A stretch of DNA of 64,000 bases, taken from assembly GCA_964556005.1 (NCBI GenBank), contig CAZKUR010000004.1, forward strand, positions 23,636 to 87,635, written 5' to 3'. The first letter of the stretch is position 1, and every line of letters starts with the position of its first letter. Under the pieces are notes generated by a model. It searched no databases, was not told where the DNA came from, and saw only the letters and a program-made list of their open reading frames with translations. Positions 29,457 through 40,226 of the stretch are shown here, piece after piece. The translations under genes were made by a program, and so were the position numbers. This DNA comes from CAZKUR01 sp964556005 (lineage in GTDB: Bacteria; Bacteroidota; Ignavibacteria; Ignavibacteriales; Ignavibacteriaceae).

Positions 29457-31130
29457 TCAACTGATTTCTTTTCCACCAAGCTTGTTGATTATTGCTTCGA
29501 CGAATGGATTATTTCTGTTTGATGAACCATTGTTGTTGAGGTAAGTGTCTGTAGTTTTATGAATTTTTTGAGTAGTTGAGGGTGCAGGTATTTGATCAGT
29601 GAGTACTACTTTAAGTTTTCGCCCAAAGCACTCAAGAGATTTTTTCTCTAAATAATCATGATTTATTTTGAGCGAGCCAGAAACTTCTTTATTTGAGGAA
29701 TAAACAAACAAATTGTTTCCCTCAATCCTATTGAACAAAATATCACCGAATACATTTCCTAATGTCAGACCTCTTTCAGCGGTAATTTTATCCACAAAAA
29801 TGTTCCATTTAACCACGTCGTTATTTGTAACAACGGTGTTTTGACTTATCGATTCTTTAACATCAGGGGTTGAATTTGAAAAATTAGTTTCGGAATTTTT
29901 TCTATTTATTTGAGCCTGGTATTTATTTCTTGAATCGGCTCTTTCTACTTTATTTTCGGGCTTTTTTTTTAATTCATTTCTCGGTAATGTTTCGGCAGAA
30001 AAGTCATTACCAAGATTTGATAAAACTTCTGAAATAGTTGAAGATCTTTCTAATCCGATCATGTGGCTGAGCACAATTTCAACTTTTAATTTTTGATTTT
30101 GTGCGTACCTCAATTCCTGCTGGCTCTTATTTAAAAAACTCATCAATCTCAACAAATCGCCCTGTGAAAACTGTCCCAAATACTCCATGTATTTTGTCCT
30201 GTACATTTCTGCTGTTTCAAGGTTATCTGAACTTTCAGTAACAACAACGGAAAGAATGTTTCTGAAATGTTCAACTAATCCTTCCATAAAATCAATAAAG
30301 TTCCAGCCGTTTTCATAAATTGATTTTGTCACTTCGAAAACCGATTTAAAATTTTTATTTATGACCGCATCGGATATATCGAAATAAATTTCATCATCAA
30401 TAAGATTCAGCATTTTTGAAACAGTATCTGCCTCAACATTATTTCCGCAAAAAGAAACTGCCTGATCAAAAAAACTCTCTGCATCTCTTAACGCACCATC
30501 TGCTTTTTTGGCAATCAAAGTTAAAGTCTTATCGTCAATCTGAATTTTTTCTTCATCAGCAATTTTCTTCAACTGTTCTTTAATTGTCGTTAATTGAATT
30601 CTTCTAAAATCAAATCTTTGACACCGGGAAATTATAGTAAGAGGAACTTTATGAATATCTGTAGTTGCGAAAATAAAAATAGTGTGTTCGGGAGGTTCTT
30701 CCAATGTTTTTAAGAATGCGTTGAAAGACTCCTTTGTTAGCATGTGCACTTCATCTATAATATAGACTTTATATTTACCCTTTGAGGGCGCATATTTTAC
30801 GGAATCCCTAAGGCTTCGAACTTCGTCTATACCACGGTTTGAGGCTCCGTCAATTTCAATAATATCCAACGATTGAGACGACTGTATCGATTTGCACATT
30901 TCACAGTCATTGCACGGTTCAGCATTCTGTTGATTTAAACAATTGAGAGTCTTTGCTAAAATTCTTGCTGAAGTTGTTTTTCCCACACCTCTTGGCCCGG
31001 TGAAAATATAAGCATGTGCAATCCGCCCGCTTTTTATAGCATTCTTAAGAGTCGTAGTTATATGTTCCTGTCCGACGACTTCATTGAATTTTTGCGGGCG
31101 CCATTTCCTGGCTGTTACAACAAATGTCAT
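29457..31130 (-). CDS. dnaX: DNA polymerase III clamp-loader subunit tau (gamma/tau)
   Basis: AAA+ clamp loader with Walker A GPRGVGKTTSAR (45-56), a four-cysteine zinc module (C64, C73, C76, C79), Walker B IIDEVH and sensor-1 region FATTD. The 557-residue tau form has a poorly conserved C-terminal tail after about residue 365. A nine-A run at codons 387-390 (29962-29970) marks a likely slippage site for making a shorter gamma. It is followed upstream by msrC and lon on the same strand, with gaps of 10 and 2 bp. Confidence 0.95.
   Translation of the reverse strand: MTFVVTARKWRPQKFNEVVGQEHITTTLKNAIKSGRIAHAYIFTGPRGVGKTTSARILAKTLNCLNQQNAEPCNDCEMCKSIQSSQSLDIIEIDGASNRGIDEVRSLRDSVKYAPSKGKYKVYIIDEVHMLTKESFNAFLKTLEEPPEHTIFIFATTDIHKVPLTIISRCQRFDFRRIQLTTIKEQLKKIADEEKIQIDDKTLTLIAKKADGALRDAESFFDQAVSFCGNNVEADTVSKMLNLIDDEIYFDISDAVINKNFKSVFEVTKSIYENGWNFIDFMEGLVEHFRNILSVVVTESSDNLETAEMYRTKYMEYLGQFSQGDLLRLMSFLNKSQQELRYAQNQKLKVEIVLSHMIGLERSSTISEVLSNLGNDFSAETLPRNELKKKPENKVERADSRNKYQAQINRKNSETNFSNSTPDVKESISQNTVVTNNDVVKWNIFVDKITAERGLTLGNVFGDILFNRIEGNNLFVYSSNKEVSGSLKINHDYLEKKSLECFGRKLKVVLTDQIPAPSTTQKIHKTTDTYLNNNGSSNRNNPFVEAIINKLGGKEIS
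29962..29970 (-). promoter_or_regulatory. Nine-A slippage run in dnaX
   Basis: The coding strand has nine consecutive As spanning Leu-Lys-Lys-Lys (residues 387-390). One A gained gives a stop three codons later (GCC CGA AAA TAA). One A lost gives a stop after AGC CCG AAA ATA AAG (TAG). Either would yield a product of about 393-395 residues ending right after domain III, as in gamma. Confidence 0.6.
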
Positions 31131-31140
31131 TTAATAACTT

Positions 31141-31632
31141 CTAATTTATAATTTCGCTTGAAAGAAAATTAACCAGTTCTTCAAGATATTTTTTATCTGT
31201 ATTGTTGAAAGCATCAAATTCATTGCAGTCCAGATCGAGTACCGAATGAAGCTTATCATTTTTTAAAATAGGAACAACAATTTCCGATTTTGAATTGATA
31301 TCGCAGAAAATATGTCCGGGAAATTTATTGACATCAGGCACCACAATAATTTCCTTTTTCAAGGCTGCCGTGCCGCAGACTCCTTTTCCAATTACAATGC
31401 TTGTACATGCGACCGAACCCTGGAAAGGCCCAAGGTATAATTTTTCTCCGTCGAAAAGATAGAAACCCACCCAGCTTATTTTGTTAAATGATTGATTTAA
31501 TAATGCAGTCAAATTAGCTAAACTGGAGAGTAGGTTGTCATCTTTACTAAGCAGGGATTTTGCCTGTTTAATTAATAATTTGTACTGATCTTCAAGCGAT
31601 AATTCTTTGTTAATGACAATTGATTCAGCCAA
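31141..31632 (-). CDS. msrC: Free methionine-R-sulfoxide reductase (GAF domain)
   Basis: A single-GAF-domain enzyme that reduces free methionine-R-sulfoxide. The three family cysteines are present as C76 (GSVAC), C86 (GKGVCGTAA) and C110 (FPGHIFCD), with the SEIVVPI and LDLDC blocks. The 163-residue length is usual. It is packed between lon and dnaX on the same strand. Confidence 0.92.
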   Translation of the reverse strand: MAESIVINKELSLEDQYKLLIKQAKSLLSKDDNLLSSLANLTALLNQSFNKISWVGFYLFDGEKLYLGPFQGSVACTSIVIGKGVCGTAALKKEIIVVPDVNKFPGHIFCDINSKSEIVVPILKNDKLHSVLDLDCNEFDAFNNTDKKYLEELVNFLSSEIIN

Positions 31633-31634
31633 AT

Positions 31635-34127
31635 TTATTTAGCCCTGCTTTTTGATTTCTTCTTAGCTGCTGGTTTTGTTTTTGTTCCGGTACTTTTTTT
31701 TGAAATATTTTTCCAGTTCGGAAAAACATAAGGAATGGCATCTTCAATTTTGGAAATTGTTTTAATATCCATCCCTTCTTTGACCCTGTCGGAAATTTCC
31801 TTCAAATCAATTTCGTTATCTTTTGGAATAAGCACGGTTTTAATATCATTTCTTTTTGCGGCAATCAATTTTTCATTCAAGCCTCCGATAGGAAGAATTT
31901 TTCCACGCAGAGTAATTTCTCCCGTCATGGCAACAGAATTACTTGCTGGTTTCCCGCTGATTGCTGATAACATTGCCATTGCCATTGTAATTCCTGCCGA
32001 CGGCCCATCTTTGGGAATAGCGCCTTCGGGAAGATGAACATGTATTTCTTTGTCTTTAAAGAAATCGGGATTTAAACGAAATGCTTTAGCTTCCGAACGA
32101 ATGTAGCTTAATGCAGCTTGAGCCGATTCCTTCATCACGTTTCCAAGCTGACCTGTAAGGTTCAAGCGGCTTGGGCCTTTCATGATTGTTACATCGACAT
32201 TTAAAAGCTCTCCACCTACACTTGTCCATGCAAGTCCCGTTACCGAACCGACTTGCCTTGCTTTACTGTGAGTTTGCTGCCTGTATCTGGGAGTTTTAAG
32301 ATACGCTTCAACTTTTTCTTCATCGATTACCACTTTGGGATTTTTCTTACGCTTACTATTAGCGCTTTCATTAAGTACAATTTCCCTTGCCACTTTTCGG
32401 CAAATCGATGCAATCTCTCTTTCAAGATTTCTAACTCCGGCTTCCCTGGTGTATTCGGAAATAATTTTTTTAATGGAGCCATCCGTGAATTCTACATTTT
32501 TATTTATTAGGCCGTGTGCTTCAAGCTGTTTTAAAAGTATGTGTCTTTTTGCTATTTCAATCTTTTCATATTCAAGGTACCCGGGAAGTTCGATAATTTC
32601 CATTCTATCCTGAAGTGGTAATGGTATATTATATCTCACGTTGGCAGTTGTAATGAACATTACCTGCGAAAGATCATAATCAACTTCGAGGTAATGATCG
32701 TTAAAGTTGCAGTTTTGTTCAGGGTCTAATACTTCAAGCATTGCCGAAGAAGGATCGCCGCGAAAATCCATACTCATTTTATCGATTTCATCAAGAAGCA
32801 TTACGGGATTTACGGTACCGGCTTTTTTTATTGATTGAACTATCTTGCCCGGCATCGAACCGATATATGTTCTTCTGTGACCTCTGATTTCCGCTTCATC
32901 ACGAACACCGCCTAAACTAATTCGAACAAATTTTCTTCCCAATGCACGGGAAATGGATTTTCCGAGAGAAGTTTTTCCGACTCCGGGAGGCCCGACAAAG
33001 CAAAGAATTTGTCCTTTCATTTGTTTCACCAAATTCAGAACAGCAATATTCTCAATGATTCTTTCTTTTGGTTTTTCAAGTCCGTAATGATCTTCATTGA
33101 GAATTTTTTGAACGTGTTTAATATTCAAATTATCTTTTGTCTTTTTACTCCATGGAACATCAATCAGCCAGTCGAGATAATTCCTGATTACTGTTGACTC
33201 TGGAGACATCGGAGGAGTTTTCTTTAGTTTATTTAATTCTTCAAGCGCTTTTTCTTCGGCCTCGCGGGACATTTTAGCTTTTTTTATTTTCTCGCGCATC
33301 TTAACGAATTCCGGGCTTCCGTCATCCTCCTCACCCAATTCATCCTGAAGAATTTTTATTTGTTCCTGTATTATAAATTTTCGCTGGGTTTTTGCTATGT
33401 TTTCCTGAACCTTGTTATCAATTTCTTTTTCAATTCTTAGTATATCTATTTCGGAGTTAAGAATTTTTATTACTTCATAGAATTGTTCTTTGAGTCCGAA
33501 TTTTTGCAGTATGGTTTGCTTAACATCGATTATCTGGTTGATATTAGCAGCAACGTAAAATAATTTTCTATCCGGTTCCTCGATATTTTCAAATGCGGTT
33601 AATGTTTCGTTCGGAATGTTTCTTGAAATTTTAACATACTCTTTGAAAAGCTGCGACATTTGCCGGATCATTGCATTCATTTCCGGGTCATCTTCAAATT
33701 CCGGTAATATTAATTCTACTTTTGCTTCAAAGAAATTTTTATTATCTGTGAATTCTACAATTCTTGCCTGGATTAACCCGTCAACTAATATCTTCATTAA
33801 TCCGTTTGGCAGCTTTAAAATTTGGACTATCTTAGCTACCGTTCCTTCACGAAAAACATCTTCTTTTTTAGGGTCTTCAATTGTCGATTTTTTTTGAGTA
33901 GAAAGAAAAATGTACTTTGTATTATCCAACGCATAATTTGCCGCTCTTATTGATTGTTCTCTTCCAACAAGTACAGGAAAAATCATATATGGAAAAATCA
34001 CGATGTCTCTTAACGGCAGCACTGGAAGAATTTCCGGGATGCTGTCAACCAAAGAATCAACAGATTTATTTTTTAACTCTAATTCACTTATTTGATCCAA
34101 AAACGTCTCCTCACTTTTAATTTTCAC
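31635..34127 (-). CDS. lon: ATP-dependent Lon protease
   Basis: The N-terminal substrate-recognition domain (about 34-230) and coiled-coil are followed by an AAA+ module with Walker A GPPGVGKT (379-386) and Walker B MLLDEIDK. The serine protease domain has catalytic S710 (KDGPSAG) and K753. The C terminus is an unusual Lys-rich tail of about 20 residues. It degrades damaged and regulatory proteins. The gene is two bases from msrC, so these are co-transcribed. Confidence 0.97.
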   Translation of the reverse strand: MKIKSEETFLDQISELELKNKSVDSLVDSIPEILPVLPLRDIVIFPYMIFPVLVGREQSIRAANYALDNTKYIFLSTQKKSTIEDPKKEDVFREGTVAKIVQILKLPNGLMKILVDGLIQARIVEFTDNKNFFEAKVELILPEFEDDPEMNAMIRQMSQLFKEYVKISRNIPNETLTAFENIEEPDRKLFYVAANINQIIDVKQTILQKFGLKEQFYEVIKILNSEIDILRIEKEIDNKVQENIAKTQRKFIIQEQIKILQDELGEEDDGSPEFVKMREKIKKAKMSREAEEKALEELNKLKKTPPMSPESTVIRNYLDWLIDVPWSKKTKDNLNIKHVQKILNEDHYGLEKPKERIIENIAVLNLVKQMKGQILCFVGPPGVGKTSLGKSISRALGRKFVRISLGGVRDEAEIRGHRRTYIGSMPGKIVQSIKKAGTVNPVMLLDEIDKMSMDFRGDPSSAMLEVLDPEQNCNFNDHYLEVDYDLSQVMFITTANVRYNIPLPLQDRMEIIELPGYLEYEKIEIAKRHILLKQLEAHGLINKNVEFTDGSIKKIISEYTREAGVRNLEREIASICRKVAREIVLNESANSKRKKNPKVVIDEEKVEAYLKTPRYRQQTHSKARQVGSVTGLAWTSVGGELLNVDVTIMKGPSRLNLTGQLGNVMKESAQAALSYIRSEAKAFRLNPDFFKDKEIHVHLPEGAIPKDGPSAGITMAMAMLSAISGKPASNSVAMTGEITLRGKILPIGGLNEKLIAAKRNDIKTVLIPKDNEIDLKEISDRVKEGMDIKTISKIEDAIPYVFPNWKNISKKSTGTKTKPAAKKKSKSRAK

Positions 34128-34248
34128 TTAATTCAACTAATAAATATATCAAAATTCATTCAGGCGTTCAAGGATGTTGTGATAGGTGAATAATCAAAAT
34201 AGTTCCATCAATTTATTTTTATATTAGTATTCCAAATTTGAGGAATTA

Positions 34249-35040
34249 ATGATCGAAGATATTATAGAAATTGCAACTGCTTCTGGTGACATACTTAGGC
34301 AGCTTTTCGGTAAACATCATGAAATTGAATTTAAAGGGAATGCTTCAAATTTAGTAACCGAAGCTGATAAAAAATCTGAAAAGTTTATTACCGAATGTAT
34401 TATAAAAAAATTTCCCGATCATGGAATTTTAGCGGAGGAGAGCGGTGAGATAAAAAAAGGAGCTGAATTCATGTGGGTGGTCGATCCACTTGACGGAACG
34501 ACGAACTTTGCTCATGGCTTGCCTATCTTTTCTGTTTCAATCGGCCTTCAAAAAAATAACGAAACAGTAGCCGGTGTTGTTTACGATGTTATGCAGGATA
34601 TAGTTTATTCAGCAGAACTCGGGAGCGGTGCTTTTGCAAATTCAGCTAAGATTAACGTAAGCGATACAACTTTGCTCAGTCATTCTGTATTGGTTACAGG
34701 ATTTCCATATAATATTTCCCAAAACCCGGAGCAAGCATTCGAGAAATTTACTGCTTTAACAAAATCTTCGAGGGGAATTAGAAGGCTCGGGTCTGCGGCT
34801 ATAGACTTTTGTTATGTAGCAAGAGGTGTTTTCGATGGTTTCTGGGAAGTTTATTTACATCCATGGGATATGTGTGCCGGGAAATTAATTGCTGAAGAGG
34901 CCGGCGGTTTGGTTACCGATTTCAACGGAAACATGATCGATATTTATTCGAAAAGAATTCTTGTGTCTAACGGAAAAGTACATTCGCAGATGATTGAAAT
35001 ACTCAAAACGAATTTAAACAAGGCAAAAGTCAAAAACTAA
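34249..35040 (+). CDS. suhB: Inositol monophosphatase family protein
   Basis: A Mg-dependent phosphatase with the family motifs EADKKSE, ILAEESGE and WVVDPLDGTTNFAHG (metal site, about 81-95), and a C-terminal WDMCAGKLIAEEAGG. The 263-residue length is normal. Divergent from lon. The symbol is used by family resemblance; the in vivo substrate is not shown by sequence. Confidence 0.88.
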   Translation: MIEDIIEIATASGDILRQLFGKHHEIEFKGNASNLVTEADKKSEKFITECIIKKFPDHGILAEESGEIKKGAEFMWVVDPLDGTTNFAHGLPIFSVSIGLQKNNETVAGVVYDVMQDIVYSAELGSGAFANSAKINVSDTTLLSHSVLVTGFPYNISQNPEQAFEKFTALTKSSRGIRRLGSAAIDFCYVARGVFDGFWEVYLHPWDMCAGKLIAEEAGGLVTDFNGNMIDIYSKRILVSNGKVHSQMIEILKTNLNKAKVKN

Positions 35041-35090
35041 AATTGAAGTATTATTTCTCGTGAGTTAAATAATTTCCGGCTAATTTGAAT

Positions 35091-36908
35091 TTACAAGCTT
35101 GCATACATTTTTTCAATTAAATCTAAATATTTTTCTTCCACAATTTTTCTTTTAATTTTCAGGCTGGGAGTTATTTCACCGGTTTCAATTGAAAACGGTT
35201 TTTCCAGGATGGTAAACTTCCGGATTTTTTCATAATTGCTTAATCCTTTCTGCAGTTTGGACAATTCTTTTTCAATCAGGTTGTAAATTTCAGAATTCTG
35301 TACAAGGTCATCAACGGAATGATATACGATTTTATTCCTGTCAGCATATTCTTTCATCGCATCGATGTCGGGAACGATAAGTGCGGTTAAAAATCGTCGT
35401 CTGTCGCCAATTAGCATAAATTGATCGATGTACTTGCTTGTTAAAAACAGGTTTTCAATCGGGGTCGGTGCAATATATTTTCCGCCCGTAGTTTTAAACA
35501 AATGTTTTTTACGATCCGTTATAACTAAAAATCCCTGTTCATTAAAAATTCCAATATCACCTGTATGCAGCCAACCGTTTTTAATTACAGCATCGGTTTC
35601 TTTTTTATTTTTATAATAACCTTGCATAATGTTCGGTCCCTTTGCCAAAATTTCTCCGTCATCTGCAATTTTTATTTCAACTCCAGGCATTGCTTTACCG
35701 ACAGTTCCGAAGTTATAATCGTCGAAAACATTTGCTGCTATAACTGGCGAGGCTTCAGTTAAACCATAACCTTCTATTATAATCAAACCGATTGCTTCAA
35801 AAAATTCTCCCAGTTCTTTTGAAAGTGCAGCGCCGCCCGAAATAAAAAACCTTAATCTACCTCCTGTTTTTTCTCTTAATTTATCGAAAACTAATTTTTT
35901 CGACAGCTTGTACTTCGCATAAAGAAGCGGGGATACTTTATTCTTCTTTTTTGCCGCCGCATAGTTTTTCCCAGTATTTATAGCTCCATAGAAAATTTTC
36001 TGTTTTACAGTAGATTCATTTTCAACTGTTTTTAATATTTTAGAATGAATTCGTTCGAACAATCGCGGAACCGTAGTCATGAGAGTCGGCTTTACTTCGA
36101 TTAGATTTTGAGATACCGTTTCGATGCTTTGTGCAAAATAAACCGTACTGCCTGCGGAGAAAGCCGTGTAATAACCTGCCATTCTTTCAAAGATATGACA
36201 AAGCGGTAAAAATGATAAAAAAGTATCCGATTCGTTTATCGGGAATATTTGAAGTGCGGCTTTAACATTTGATAAAATATTTTTATGTGAAAGCATAACA
36301 CCTTTCGGCTCACCAGTGGTTCCCGATGTATAAATTATAGTGCAAAGATCATCTTCCTTAATTTTAGAAATTGAATCTTTTAATAGGTTCGGATGATGCG
36401 GCTTATAAATTTCACCCATCAATTGTACGTCTTTAAATGAATGAAGAATCGGAACATCTTCTACTTGATCTTTATCGTTTAGAATAATCAAATATTTCAG
36501 GTATTTGCATTTGTCAAGTATCTTAAGAATTTTATTAAGCTGGAATTTATTCGATATGATGATTGCTTTTGATTCAGAATTATTTAAAATAAACTCAATG
36601 GAATCAGCTGTTAAAGAAGGATACATAGGGACATCGACAGCACCTAATTGAAGGATTGCAAAATCGGAATAAACCCATTCGGGCCTGTTCTCAGAAATTA
36701 TGGCTACTTTATCGTCTTTTTGTACTCCCAGTGCGGCTAAACCATAGGCAAATTTTTCGGTGTTTTCATGCATCTCTGCATAAGTGATCCCTTGGTACTT
36801 GTCTCCGGTTTTTGAGGACATTGAAAACCGGTTGTGCATTTTCCCATACTTGTTTATTAAATAAGTATAAAGCTCAGGGATGGTTCTTATCTGTAATTCC
36901 TTCTGCAT
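35091..36908 (-). CDS. Long-chain fatty acid-CoA ligase
   Basis: AMP-forming acyl-CoA synthetase: ATP-binding motif IIYTSGTTGEPKGVMLSHKN (about 192-211), GYGLTEASP, and GWLHTGDIG followed by TDRKKHLFKTTGGKYIAP. The 605-residue length and motif set match FadD15/FAA1-type enzymes that activate long-chain fatty acids. It is convergent with suhB, with 50 bp between stops. Chain-length preference is inferred from the family. Confidence 0.92.
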   Translation of the reverse strand: MQKELQIRTIPELYTYLINKYGKMHNRFSMSSKTGDKYQGITYAEMHENTEKFAYGLAALGVQKDDKVAIISENRPEWVYSDFAILQLGAVDVPMYPSLTADSIEFILNNSESKAIIISNKFQLNKILKILDKCKYLKYLIILNDKDQVEDVPILHSFKDVQLMGEIYKPHHPNLLKDSISKIKEDDLCTIIYTSGTTGEPKGVMLSHKNILSNVKAALQIFPINESDTFLSFLPLCHIFERMAGYYTAFSAGSTVYFAQSIETVSQNLIEVKPTLMTTVPRLFERIHSKILKTVENESTVKQKIFYGAINTGKNYAAAKKKNKVSPLLYAKYKLSKKLVFDKLREKTGGRLRFFISGGAALSKELGEFFEAIGLIIIEGYGLTEASPVIAANVFDDYNFGTVGKAMPGVEIKIADDGEILAKGPNIMQGYYKNKKETDAVIKNGWLHTGDIGIFNEQGFLVITDRKKHLFKTTGGKYIAPTPIENLFLTSKYIDQFMLIGDRRRFLTALIVPDIDAMKEYADRNKIVYHSVDDLVQNSEIYNLIEKELSKLQKGLSNYEKIRKFTILEKPFSIETGEITPSLKIKRKIVEEKYLDLIEKMYASL

Positions 36909-37298
36909 TGAATTCCCTCTAATTTATCAAATTAAAGTTGTATAAAATTTGTGTTTACAAAATTTTTAATCATCTTATTAATGTGACGTCTTTTCAAAAA
37001 ACGACAAATTTTTTAATTAAAAAATATTTAAAATATTTTTCGTGAAATTAGTAAAAATTTTTGTCTTATTTAACTAATTTTATACAAAATTTTTTTGTTA
37101 GTATGAATAATGGGAAAAACCGGATTGTTTCAATTTTCAAATATTCCATCGGCGAAATATAAAATTTTTATTGAAAATGATTTCGAGTAATCAGGAACAA
37201 ATTTCTAAAAACGAAATTGCTTCTATACGCATATCTAAGTAATTTTGTTTTAATTTTTATCGATTTTTGGACAATTCACAAAATTAGGAATTACAGAA
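36909..37298. other. Divergent intergenic region, no gene seen
   Basis: 390 bp of very AT-rich DNA between the divergent acyl-CoA ligase and sucC. It must hold both promoters; I could not single out a convincing core promoter or operator. Confidence 0.5.
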
Positions 37299-38465
37299 AT
37301 GAAAATACACGAATATCAGGCAAAAGAAATTTTAAGAAAGTACAATGTTGCCGTACCAAAAGGTAAAGTTGCTTTTTCTGCTGAAGAAGCAGTTCAAATC
37401 GCGAGGGATGAAGTAGGAGGAGATGTTTGGGTTGTTAAAGCTCAGATACATGCCGGCGGAAGAGGAAAAGGCGGCGGAGTTAAATTAGCAAGAAGTTTGG
37501 AGGAAGTCGAACAGATTGCGCGTGATATATTAGGAATGACTCTTGTTACCCACCAAACAGGTCCGGAAGGTAAAGTTGTTAAAAGGTTATTAATTGAGCA
37601 GGGAATGAATATTGACAGAGAATTTTATGTCGGAATTACCTTGGACAGAGCACAATCCAAAAATGTAATTATGGTTTCAACAGAAGGCGGAGTCGAAATT
37701 GAAAAAGTTGCTGCCGAATCTCCTGAAAAAATAATTAAAGAAACTATTGACCCCGGTTTGGGATTGCAGTCTTACCAAGCGAGAAAATTAGCATATGCAC
37801 TTGGATTGGAAGGGAATCAAAATAAAAATGCTGTAAAATTTTTAATGGGACTTTATAAAGCATTTCTCGGTACAGATGCTTCTCTTGCTGAAATAAATCC
37901 ACTCGTTGTAACAAAAGAAGGCGATGTAATTGCTCTCGATGCTAAAATGAATTTTGACGATAATTCTTTATACAAGCATCAGGATATTGTTGAATTTAGA
38001 GATCTTGACGAAGAAGCACCTCTGGAAATCGAAGCTTCGAAATATAGTTTAAATTATATCAAGCTGGATGGAAATGTCGGCTGTATGGTTAACGGTGCAG
38101 GATTGGCGATGGCAACTATGGATATTATAAAGCTTGCCGGCGGTGAACCTGCTAACTTTTTAGATGTTGGTGGAAGTGCTAACAAAGAAACTGTTTCAAA
38201 TGGTTTTAAAATAATTTTATCCGATAAAAATGTTAAAGCAATTCTAATAAATATTTTTGGCGGAATAGTAAGATGTGATCGTGTAGCACACGGTGTAATT
38301 GATGCCGCTACCGAAATGGAAGTAAAAGTACCAATTGTCGTAAGGCTTGAAGGTACAAACGCTAAAGAAGCCGGAATTCTATTAAATGAATCAGGTTTAA
38401 ACTTCGAAGTCGCCTCAAGTTTAAAGGATGCTGCAGAAAAAGTTACTTCCGTGCTGGTGAATTAG
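37299..38465 (+). CDS. sucC: Succinyl-CoA synthetase beta subunit
   Basis: ATP-grasp subunit of the citric acid cycle enzyme: N-terminal [17 protein letters not shown], the [14 protein letters not shown] block (about 51-64), and the C-terminal GGIVRCD plus [12 protein letters not shown] motifs. The 388-residue length is standard. The alpha subunit gene is not adjacent, unlike the usual sucCD order. A strong terminator follows. Confidence 0.96.
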   Translation: MKIHEYQAKEILRKYNVAVPKGKVAFSAEEAVQIARDEVGGDVWVVKAQIHAGGRGKGGGVKLARSLEEVEQIARDILGMTLVTHQTGPEGKVVKRLLIEQGMNIDREFYVGITLDRAQSKNVIMVSTEGGVEIEKVAAESPEKIIKETIDPGLGLQSYQARKLAYALGLEGNQNKNAVKFLMGLYKAFLGTDASLAEINPLVVTKEGDVIALDAKMNFDDNSLYKHQDIVEFRDLDEEAPLEIEASKYSLNYIKLDGNVGCMVNGAGLAMATMDIIKLAGGEPANFLDVGGSANKETVSNGFKIILSDKNVKAILINIFGGIVRCDRVAHGVIDAATEMEVKVPIVVRLEGTNAKEAGILLNESGLNFEVASSLKDAAEKVTSVLVN

Positions 38466-38498
38466 TTCGTAGATAGAAATATTTTAGTTGAATTTTCT

Positions 38499-38532
38499 GC
38501 CGTTTCAATAAAATTGAAACGGCATTTTTTTT
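38499..38532 (+). terminator. Rho-independent terminator
   Basis: Perfect ten-base arms GCCGTTTCAA (38499-38508) and TTGAAACGGC (38514-38523), a five-base loop, then a run of eight Ts. It ends sucC and confirms that no sucD is co-transcribed. Confidence 0.93.
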
Positions 38533-38690
38533 GTCCCTCTAAAAAATGAAGACTTGATTTTTGCTCAAAAAATGAGTTTTCTGCAAAAATCTTAACAAAA
38601 ATATAAAAATTCAAGTCTTGAATTAAGCTTGCTTTTAAGTTTTATTAGTAATAGATTTTTTCCATAAAATTTCAGAAATAGGGAAACCAG

Positions 38691-40109
38691 ATGCCGTATT
38701 TCGATCCTGAGTTCAACGATGAACATAATTTTGAGAGCAAAGAAGACAATTTAGATTCTGAAATCAGACGATGCAGAGATTTAATTGTTAATGGAAATAT
38801 TTTTGATTCCAGTGATGCGATTGAAGATATAGCTCAAATATGCCTCGATAATGATAAATTTGAAGAAGCCGTATTCTTCATAGAATCACTCATCGAAGCG
38901 TACCCATATAATTATGAACATTGGCTTAGAAAAGGAATCGCACTAAACGGTCTTTTGAAATTTAAGGAATCTTTAGATTGTTTCGATCGTGCTTTAAGCA
39001 TGAATCCAAATGATTCGGAGACTTTAATGAATAAAGCAAACGCAGAGGAAAGTCTCGGTTTGGTAAATATAGCTGAAAGTTCACTTGAAGAAGCATTAAG
39101 AATTGATCCTTATAACGTTGATGCCTGGTTTAATCTTGGGCTGTTGTTTCAAAGAGGGGATGAATATTCTAAAGCAATTCGCTGTTTTAATAAAGCATTT
39201 GAATATGACAGTGAATTCTCTGAAGCACTTTATGAATTAGGTTACTGTTATGAAATTCTTGATGAATTAAGTAAATCTCTCGAATACTACGATAAATTTT
39301 TAGAACTCGAACCTTACAATCCTAACGGATGGTACAACAGGGGAATCGTTCTGGTAAAATTAAATCAATTGGAAAAAGCTATTGACAGCTATGACCTGGC
39401 AATTGCTATAAAAGAGGATTTTTCCAGCGCCTGGTTTAATAAAGGCAATACTTTAGCAGACCTTGGAAGGTATAATCAAGCAATAGAAAGCTTTAAAAAA
39501 TCTCTCTCAATCGATAAAAATGATGAAGCTTCGTGTTTCAATATTGCAAATATTTATGAAGAAACCGGAGATATTTCGAATGCAATTAGATATTACTCGG
39601 ATGCAATCAAAATAAACGAGGGCTATTATGAAGCTTATCTTTCAAGAGGTTTCTGTTACGATTCTTTAGGAAAATTTCAATCGGCATTGAAAGATTTTAA
39701 TAAAGCTATTTCTCTTGCAAAAGACAAAGCAGATGCCTGGTACGCAAAAGCTGAACTTGAATATTCATTAGGCAAATTGACCGAAGCAGTTAAAAGCTAT
39801 AAAACTGCATTAAAAATTGAACCAGATAATGAAGAAATTTGGTATAAGCTTGCTGAAACACAATTTGAAATGGGAGATTGGCTCAAGGCGATTGATGCAT
39901 ATGATCAGTGCATAAATCTCAACCCGATGGATGCAAATTCTTATTACGGTAAAGCAAAAATTAACTTTATTTTAAGCCGCACTTTGGAAGCCGTTGATTG
40001 TTTAAAATCGGCTTTTAAAATCGACCCGGCAATAAGAAGTGAATTTGCAAAAGAGTATCCTGAAGTTAAGTCTTCCAAATTATTCCGGAAGTTGTTGGGT
40101 GAGTTTTAA
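38691..40109 (+). CDS. TPR-repeat protein
   Basis: The 472-residue acidic protein consists of about eleven or twelve tandem tetratricopeptide repeats from about residue 60 to the end. Each has the W-x-x-x-G-Y/F-A pattern (for example DAWFNLGLLFQRGDEYSKAI). No signal peptide or membrane helix is seen, so it should be cytoplasmic. TPRs hold protein complexes together; the partner is unknown. It sits between sucC and aroE, with its own leader. Confidence 0.9.
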   Translation: MPYFDPEFNDEHNFESKEDNLDSEIRRCRDLIVNGNIFDSSDAIEDIAQICLDNDKFEEAVFFIESLIEAYPYNYEHWLRKGIALNGLLKFKESLDCFDRALSMNPNDSETLMNKANAEESLGLVNIAESSLEEALRIDPYNVDAWFNLGLLFQRGDEYSKAIRCFNKAFEYDSEFSEALYELGYCYEILDELSKSLEYYDKFLELEPYNPNGWYNRGIVLVKLNQLEKAIDSYDLAIAIKEDFSSAWFNKGNTLADLGRYNQAIESFKKSLSIDKNDEASCFNIANIYEETGDISNAIRYYSDAIKINEGYYEAYLSRGFCYDSLGKFQSALKDFNKAISLAKDKADAWYAKAELEYSLGKLTEAVKSYKTALKIEPDNEEIWYKLAETQFEMGDWLKAIDAYDQCINLNPMDANSYYGKAKINFILSRTLEAVDCLKSAFKIDPAIRSEFAKEYPEVKSSKLFRKLLGEF

Positions 40110-40226
40110 ACTGATTACTCACATCACATTCTCATTTTAAATTATTTTCTAATTTCGTTTCGGTTAAAGAAACTTATAACTTTAAGTAACAAAACGAACA
40201 ATTGTATTTATTAGAAAAGATTTTAA

